A program made the translations under genes and the position numbers. The notes under the pieces were generated by a model, which made no database searches, was not told where the DNA came from, and worked only from the letters and a program-made list of their open reading frames with translations. This document shows positions 57,725 to 64,000 of a stretch of DNA of 64,000 nucleotides, in pieces. Positions within the stretch are counted from its first letter, which is position 1; each line of letters starts with the position of its first letter. Origin of the DNA: Erythroxylum novogranatense (taxonomy: Eukaryota > Streptophyta > Magnoliopsida > Malpighiales > Erythroxylaceae); assembly GCA_029891385.1 (NCBI GenBank), contig CM057231.1, positions 19,003,300 through 19,067,299 on the forward strand. Direction: 5' to 3'.

Positions 57725-58472
57725 GCTTGATGGCCTTATCTTACATCTCTTTGTATGCTTAGAGAACAGACATTGATCAGAGAAAAGGTTAAAGACTAGT
57801 CCTTTTTCTCATGGATATCTTTCGGCTTTTACACGTTTCACAATCAACTATTCTTCACCATTTTAAATGGAGAAAGGGAAAGTAACGGGCATAAAAGGAA
57901 ATGATGAAGTAGCTAGTGAATACAAAAAACACTCTTCTAGTGTTCAAATTTTGTTCCTCTTCTTACTCATTTTCAATTCCTTTCTTGCCCAATTGATCAT
58001 TGACCTTTTAATAGAAATCAACAAATCAATTAACCTTGTATCTCATTCCATATCAAAATAGATAACAGATCTTCATAAGAAGGCTACGATTGTTTGCATA
58101 TAAGTACAAAGATGTGTTACTGATGACTTCTAAGTTGAGCCACATCCTCTGGCTATCAGAAGGAAAGAGACCATGTACTAGAAGTTTTTACGAGTTGCAC
58201 CCTATATCTAGTGACATATTTTGTAAGAACAATGTAGAGACAGGGACATTTTGACAAGCTATATTTAAGAGAATTTTCATTAAATGTTGTTAACATAAGC
58301 TAAACCCAACTTGATGTCTTTCTTTTCTACTTCAATATTTCCTTCCTTTTGGTTAACTCTTCCTCCTAAATTTACCATATCTTGAAGGAACAGTTAGACC
58401 TGTATCTCGTGGTTGTCAAACCTTACAACCAATTCTTCCTCAAGTACTCTAATTTTGCACAAACTATATTGT
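57725..58472. other. Unassigned intergenic stretch
   Basis: AT-rich. A 64-codon ORF (57867-58061) ends in a hydrophobic segment but resembles nothing known to me and is not called. It is the target sequence of the copia at 58478. Confidence 0.3.
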
Positions 58473-58794
58473 ATAAGTGTTAAGAAGTGAAGAGGTTTAG
58501 AGTGGAGAGAATTGTTTAGAAGAAGAGGTTGTATTTCAATTGAATGATTTAGTTCAAGTGTAAAAGGGTATTTATAGGTACAAAAATGACTCTTCGTATC
58601 TAAGTACATGAACCCATTAATGAACTCAAATAAATAAACCATATATGAACTCAAAACCATACATGGACCAATATTTAAATATGTAACTAATACATTAATA
58701 TAATTAAACTCCTAACAATGAACTTAAACATCCATGCATCTAAATTAACTTTCAAATTACTCTTTAACACTCCCCCTTAATATGAAATTCTCTT

Positions 58795-61660
58795 TCGTAC
58801 TCTAAGTCTTATCCTCAAATGTTGAAAAACTTCAAATTTGGGTGATTTCGTAAAAATATCCACAACTTGACCATTAGTCCTCACATGCTTGAGCTCCACT
58901 TCATTCTTTATGATACATTCTCTAATAAAATGATACCTCGTATCTATACGTTTGCTTCGATCATGAAAAACTGGGTTCTTAGCCAATGCTTGTGCAGACT
59001 TTTTATCAATACATATTTCAACTGCTTCCTTTTGTGGCAAGTGAAGTTCATTCAATAACCTTTTCAACCAAATAGTATGACAAGTTCATGAAGTTGCAAC
59101 CACATATTGATATTCACAACTTGACAAAGTCACAATAGGTTATTTTTTTAAACTCCACGTAATATAACAATCACCCATAAAAAACACAAAACTAGTTATG
59201 TTTTTTCTATCATCAATAGCTCCCGCAAAATCACTATCACAAAAGCTAACAAGCTTGAAATCAACAGATGATGTATAGAGCAATCCATAGTCAATTATAC
59301 CTTTTATATATCAGAGAATCCTCTTAGTCGCCTTCATATGAGTACAAGTAGGTGCTTTTATGAAATGACTTATCAATCCAATAGCCAAGAGAATATCTGG
59401 TCTTGTACATTTCAAGTATCTCAAGCATCCAACAAGGCATTTGAATACAAAAGAATCTTTCTTAACTCCATTATCAAACTTTGTCAATTTAATTCCACAT
59501 TCCACGGGTGTGGTCACCGGATTGCAATCAAGCATTTGGGACTTCTTCGATATTTCTTTTGCATATCCTTCTTGTGAAATAAAAATTTCATCTTTCATTT
59601 GTTTCACCTCCAAGCTCAAATAGTATGACATGAATCCAATATTTGTCATCTCAAACTCCAAAGACATAACTTTCTTGAACTCTTGAAACAATCTTGGGTT
59701 ATTACTGATAAAAATAAGATCATCCACATAAAGACAAATGAGTAGAATATCTCCATTTCCATATGATTTAATGTAAAGAGCATATTCATGAGACCAACGA
59801 ACAAACCCATTATCTTGGGAGTACTTGTCGATGCAAGTATTCCATACCCTTGGTGCTTGCTTTAACCTATACGTTGCATTTTTCAATCTCAAGACCTATC
59901 TTTGTGACCTTTGAATATAAAGCCAATTAGTTGCTCAATAAAGACTTCTTGAAGATCGTCATTTAGAAAAGCTAACTTTATATCAAATTGATAGATCTTC
60001 CACTTCATTTGAGCTACAAAAGAGATAAACAAAATAATAGTCTTCATAGGAGCAACAAATGAAAATACTTTATCATAATCCACTCCATGCTTTTGCTTAT
60101 AGCCTTTAATAATAGTCTTCATAGGAGCAACAAATGAAAATACTTCATCATAATCCACTCCATGCTTTTGTTTGTAACCTTTAGCAACGAGCCTTGCTTT
60201 ATATTTCTCTACATCTCCATTGACTTTCATTTTTATCTTGTAGACCCATTTGACTCCAATAGCTTCATGACCTTTAAGAAGAGTTGATAATTCCTACGTA
60301 TTATGTTTCTCTATTGCCTTGATCTCCTGTTCCATGGCTTGTCTCCATCTTTTGTCCTTCACGACCCCCCTAAAATTTAAGGGTTCACTATTTATAAGAA
60401 GACAAAAGAAATTACTTACATCAACATCATTGATTTCTTCTGTTTATTATAAATATCATAAATACTCCTTATTTTTCGTGCTCCATCACTTGAACTTTCT
60501 CCATTCATGGATGAAGAAGAATGAGGCATATTTGGAGAAGCAGGTGGAGTTGTCTCTTGAATATTTGTTGTGGGTTCTTGCTCTTCATTTTCAAAGTATG
60601 GGAAAAAATCATAAATGCATTCTTCTTGTGTCTCCCAATCCCATGTTGTTTCTTCTTCAAATTCGACATCTCTGCTCACAACAATCCTTCCATTGCTTGG
60701 ATTGTAAAATTAGTAGCCTTTGGAATTTTCATTATAGCCAAACTTACATCGAGCCACATTAAGAATTGTTTTATTCTTCCTTTTGACTACTCTATTTTGT
60801 TGAGGCAATCTTGGGACTGTTAACGGATGCCGGATTCCATATATTTCATAAAAATCAAGAAACTCCTTAGATGTAAACTCACCTCCTCTATCAGACCTTG
60901 GGCTTTAATTATATAGCCACTTTCATTCTCCATAAGTGCCTTGAACTTCTTAAATGCTTCAAATGCTTTTGATTTCTGCTTTAAGAAATAAACCCATTTT
61001 TTCTACTATAATCATTAATGAATAGTAAGAAGTATCTACTTTTACCCATTGATAATGGCTTGATTGGTCCACACATGTCAGTATGAATAAGTTAAAGTGG
61101 TGCAGTTGCTCTTGTCACCGTTTCTTTTGGAAAACTCCTTCTTAAATGCTTGCAAAGTAAACATGCTTCACATAAATGATATGGGTGGTTGATAGAGGGC
61201 ATTCCTTTCACCATGTATTTATCTCCCAATGCGTTAAGTGCACCAAAATTCAAGTGTCCAAATCTCGTACGTCAACGACATGCTTCATCTTTCACATCCA
61301 ACTTTAAACATATTGCCTCGATTGTCATGATTCAACATCAACATTCTATTCTTCGACATAAACACCTTAACAATCAATTGAACATGTTGATCTCTAAGCC
61401 AAAGACAACAATCTTTCATGTGGATTTCATATTCTTTTTCAAGAAGTTTTCCCAAACTTAAAATATTAGTTTTCAATTTAGACACATAACAGACATCATT
61501 AATAAGTCTATGGCTTCCATCTCCTGAAGAAATTAGAATGATATATTTTCCACGAATTTGAATCTTTGACGAATCTCCAAAAGAAACATTGCCCTCCACC
61601 TTTTGATCAAGCTCCACAAATTTGCCTTTATCTCCACACGTGTGATTATCTAAGAACTAT
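58795..61660 (-). pseudogene. pol of the compact copia
   Basis: The minus strand starts near 61660 with a protease whose active-site Thr-Gly-Ala-Ser is missing (FLD directly followed by NHTCGDKGKF, after a stop where Trp is expected). 61617-61285 continues the protease (NVSFGDSSKI, NILSLGKLLEK). The integrase (about 61270-60700) is shifted. RT: 60230-59889 (ARLVAKGYKQKHGVDYDE with a 25-residue duplication, QFDIKLAFLN), then 59892-59311 (LKQAPRVWN, LYVDDLIF intact, MSLEFEMTNIG). RNase H: 59110-58795 (CIDKKSAQALAKNPVFHDRSK, IDTRYHFI). A Ser/Glu-rich linker lies at 60679-60416. Confidence 0.88.
60035..60185 (-). repeat. In-frame 75-bp tandem duplication in RT
   Basis: Two adjacent copies encode KGYKQKHGVDYDEVFSFVAP-MKTII and the same with one Asp/Lys-type change (DEV versus DKV). 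They differ by only a few bases, so the event is younger than most of the element's decay. Confidence 0.9.
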
Positions 61661-61699
61661 GTACCTTCATCCTTACTTGTATTTTCTTTGAGTGCTAGC

Positions 61700-62724
61700 A
61701 ATAAAGTGGGTTCTTCGTCTCCTTGCTTGTTATCAACAATATTGACGTGCTCCTCAACTTGATTAGGCATAGCATAACATTCCCAAGAAAAATGTCCAAA
61801 TTTATGACAATTGTAGCATTCAACATTAGACTTATCATACCTCCTCTAATTTTGTCTAAAATTGTAACCTCCTCTTCCTCTTCCTCTTGATTTTCCTTGG
61901 CCTTTGTATGATTGACTGTTTTCATCATTGTTGATGTTATTATAATCTCCTTTACTTCTTCCTCAATAACTTCGTCCTTGACCTCGACCACGACCACGAC
62001 CATATCTTTGACCATGTCCTTGTCCTTTTCCTCTTTGATTGCTTTCTCCATCATCATCTTTTAACACAACCCTTGCTTTAAGTGCTTGCTCCTAAGGTTC
62101 TTCTTGCCTCTTCTTGATCTTGTCTTCGTGAGCTTGTAAAGAGCCCTATAGTTGTTTAAGTGTTAAAGAGTCTAGATCTTTAGGCTCCTTAATGACGCAA
62201 GCCACACAATCAAACTTTGGGTTCAAGGAACGAAAAATCTTCTCGATTACTTGAACATCTTCAACTTAAGCTCCATATTTCTTCATTTGATTCACAATGG
62301 CCTTCACTCGTGAACAATAATCCGAGATTAATTCGAATTTCCTCATGTGCAAAGATTCAAAATCACCTTGCAATGATTGGAGTCGAATCTTTTTTACCTT
62401 ATCAATTCCTTGAAAGTAACTTTGCAAAATCTCCCATGCTTCCTTTGAAGTGGTTGCATCGGCCACCTTCTCAAATATTGAATCGTCTAAACATTGATAG
62501 ATGAGGGTGAGTACTTGTTGATCCTTCTTCTTAATCTTTGTCAAAGTATCTTTCTCATTTTGAGACAAATCGGCTTCACTTTGAGGTTGCATAAAACTTT
62601 TCTCTACAATCTCCCAAGCATCTTGTGAACCAAGCACGACTTTCATGTGAAGACACCATGTTTCATAATTTTCTTTTGTAAGACAAAGGAATTGAAATGA
62701 GTATACTCCACTATTTTTTACCAT
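61700..62724 (-). pseudogene. gag of the compact copia
   Basis: The ATG at 62724 opens a 152-codon frame with LTKENYETWCLHMKVVLGSQDAW, then TSKEAWEILQSYFQG and SDYCSRVKAIVNQMKKYG, the UBN2-type copia gag core. After a stop near 62266 the remainder is recovered in other frames to an Arg/Gly-like and Lys-rich region and a zinc knuckle CYNCHKFGHFSWEC at about 61815-61775. The frameshift region 62060-61870 contains low-complexity GAGG/CCTC repeats. Confidence 0.85.
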
Positions 62725-63030
62725 TTCTCAAAGAACTTGGCTTTGATACTACTTTGTTAAGAAGTGAGAACATCTAGAGAGAAGAAAATTGTTTAGAAGA
62801 AGAGGTTGCATTTCACTTGAATGATTTAGTTCAAGTATAAAAGGTTATAAGTACAAAAATGACTCTTCATATCTAAGTACATGAACTCATTAATGAACTC
62901 AAATAAATAAATCATATATGAACTCAAAACTATACATGGACCAATATTTAATTATATAATTAAACTCCTAACAATGAACTTAAATATCAATGTATCTGGA
63001 CTAACTTTTAAATTAATGTTCAACAATAAG

Positions 63031-63809
63031 TTGATTTGTCATATTCTATTTGGATATTATTGGACTCAGAATTCTAGAGTTTTCATGCTAATAAAAAACG
63101 TCTCTTTTCACACAACTCATTTAGAAAGGAATACAAATGACTTTAGCTATACCTCGTTGCCCTCTAACTAGATTTATTTCTCCAGTTAGGTAACAGAGTC
63201 ACTAGCACCCCCTTCATCACCACATTGCCCATCACAGATACGTTCAAGAAAAGTGACAAAAAAAAAAACTCAAACTTTAACTCTGGAAGAAGCTAGTTGC
63301 GCTGGGTTGGAGAGCTCATCATGGTTAGAAGAAATAACATAGAACAAACAGAAGACTAAAGTGATCAGTACTATAGGCATCACAATGCGTCGCATTATCG
63401 TATATAAAGGTGGCAAATACTACGAAGCCAATAAGTGGAACAACTGCAGAAGGAACGCTTGAGGAGTTGGAGAGAAAACGCCATTTGAAGTGATCCTGAA
63501 TCTCCTCATAGAAGGGTTTAGGGAGTGTTATGAAATGTGTTACGAGATAATGAAGTAGGTCTCTTTTTAAGTTAAATGAGCAAATTGTCAAGTTTAAGGT
63601 GATGTTACTCGGTCCGCATAATGGACCGACCAGCAATTTGATCATCTTAAATTTGTTCTGCTTACTGATAAAACTAACTTTAGTGTATCTCCGAAACAAT
63701 GCAACTCTGTAAGAAAAATATTTGATGGGCCAGACCGAAAATTTGAGAAAATTTCTTTTTCAGGGTAAAAACCATTGTAAACCTTCACTGCACGGAAGAA
63801 TTTCAGGAT
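63031..63809. other. Unassigned stretch right of the compact copia
   Basis: A minus-strand ORF of 124 codons (63699-63325) includes KPFYEEIQDHFKWRFLS and a hydrophobic stretch, but I do not recognise it and no start context or intron supports it. Otherwise no feature is seen. Confidence 0.3.
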
Positions 63810-64000
63810 GTAAAAACACTGAAGAAAAGGAAGCTTGAACCGTCCTTCTCAAAAAAAAGGCACGGTTCTTGTGTGTAAAAACATTGAAGAAAAGGACGCT
63901 TGAGCCTACCTTCTCAGAAAAATGGACACGGTTCTTGTGTACAATATCTATTGTTCTTTGTTGTTTGTCTGACCTTCTCAAGAAAATGGACACGGTTCTT
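63810..64000. repeat. 65-bp tandem repeat running off the window
   Basis: Unit 1 at 63810-63874, unit 2 at 63875-63940 and a partial unit at 63970-64000. Each holds GTAAAAACA(C/T)TGAAGAAAAGG and later CACGGTTCTTGTGT. The array probably continues to the right. Confidence 0.85.

Larger units (their letters stand above)
58478..63025 (-). mobile_element. Compact Ty1/copia element with both LTRs
   Basis: 4548 bp flanked by ATAAG (58473-58477 and 63026-63030). LTRs are 58478-58769 (292 bp) and 62755-63025 (271 bp), both starting TGTTAAGAAGTGA. The purine tract on the minus strand (TTAAGGGGGAGTG, 58770-58782) and the primer-binding site next to the right LTR (62737-62751, minus AGTATCAAAGCC) give the orientation. 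Coding segments are extensive but carry stops, a deletion in the protease and a duplication in RT. I do not assign a clade with confidence. Confidence 0.92.

Noticed and set aside
63325..63699. 124-codon minus-strand ORF as a host gene
   Set aside because: No recognised family and no splice or start context; left as unassigned sequence.

Overview
The window is repeat-dense nuclear DNA from a flowering plant, most likely a eudicot. The evidence is the nested Ty1/copia and Ty3/gypsy LTR retrotransposons, initiator-Met-type primer-binding sites (TGGTATCAGAGC), one gene with GT/AG introns, and small inverted-repeat transposons. I see no rRNA, tRNA, CRISPR or bacterial operon structure. By eye more than 90% of the window is transposon-derived, and nearly every transposon reading frame is broken. 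The species cannot be named from the sequence alone.

Layout. 1-1388: two oppositely oriented LTR pieces of gypsy/Tekay-like type. 1493-12960 (-): a SIRE/Maximus-type copia element with gag, pol, an extra downstream ORF and one LTR, split at its protease active site by a 3.4-kb solo LTR (6793-10231, direct repeat GTAAG/GTGAG). 13169-28500 (+): an Ale-type copia with short LTRs, split in integrase by a 10.9-kb Tekay-type chromovirus (15274-26166, direct repeat TCATC) that has two ~3.2-kb LTRs. 28528-28757: a small inverted-repeat element with three perfect 33-bp units in its loop. 29377-31137 (+): the only convincing host gene, three exons and 388 aa, a P-loop GTPase-like protein with a C-terminal membrane anchor.

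31460-54500 (-): one old copia element cut into four pieces by later insertions. These are (i) a truncated copia plus a Tekay-like LTR fragment (32294-34900), (ii) a 9.6-kb Angela-like copia with 1.93-kb LTRs (35195-44835, direct repeat ATAAG) and (iii) a solo LTR (45162-52927, direct repeat GCAAG). The solo LTR carries a second solo LTR (46254-52040) with a 1.3-kb inverted duplication, and one arm of that holds a 410-bp hAT-like MITE, so five layers can be read. 54980-57724: another Tekay-like LTR. 58478-63025 (-): a compact copia (direct repeat ATAAG) whose protease active site is deleted and whose RT carries an in-frame duplication. 63810-64000: a tandem repeat running off the end.

The most unusual signal is not a gene. 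Three clearly measurable LTR families (Tekay-type gypsy, Angela-like copia, and the unclassified 45162 solo LTR) carry clusters of short palindromes. The motif differs in each family, but the palindromes are arranged in pairs about 20-21 bp apart (two helical turns), and the pairs repeat every ~50-72 bp. A fourth family shows pairs 22 bp apart and a fifth a looser CG-palindrome cluster. This looks like convergent or exchanged regulatory architecture and is the main candidate for an undescribed system.
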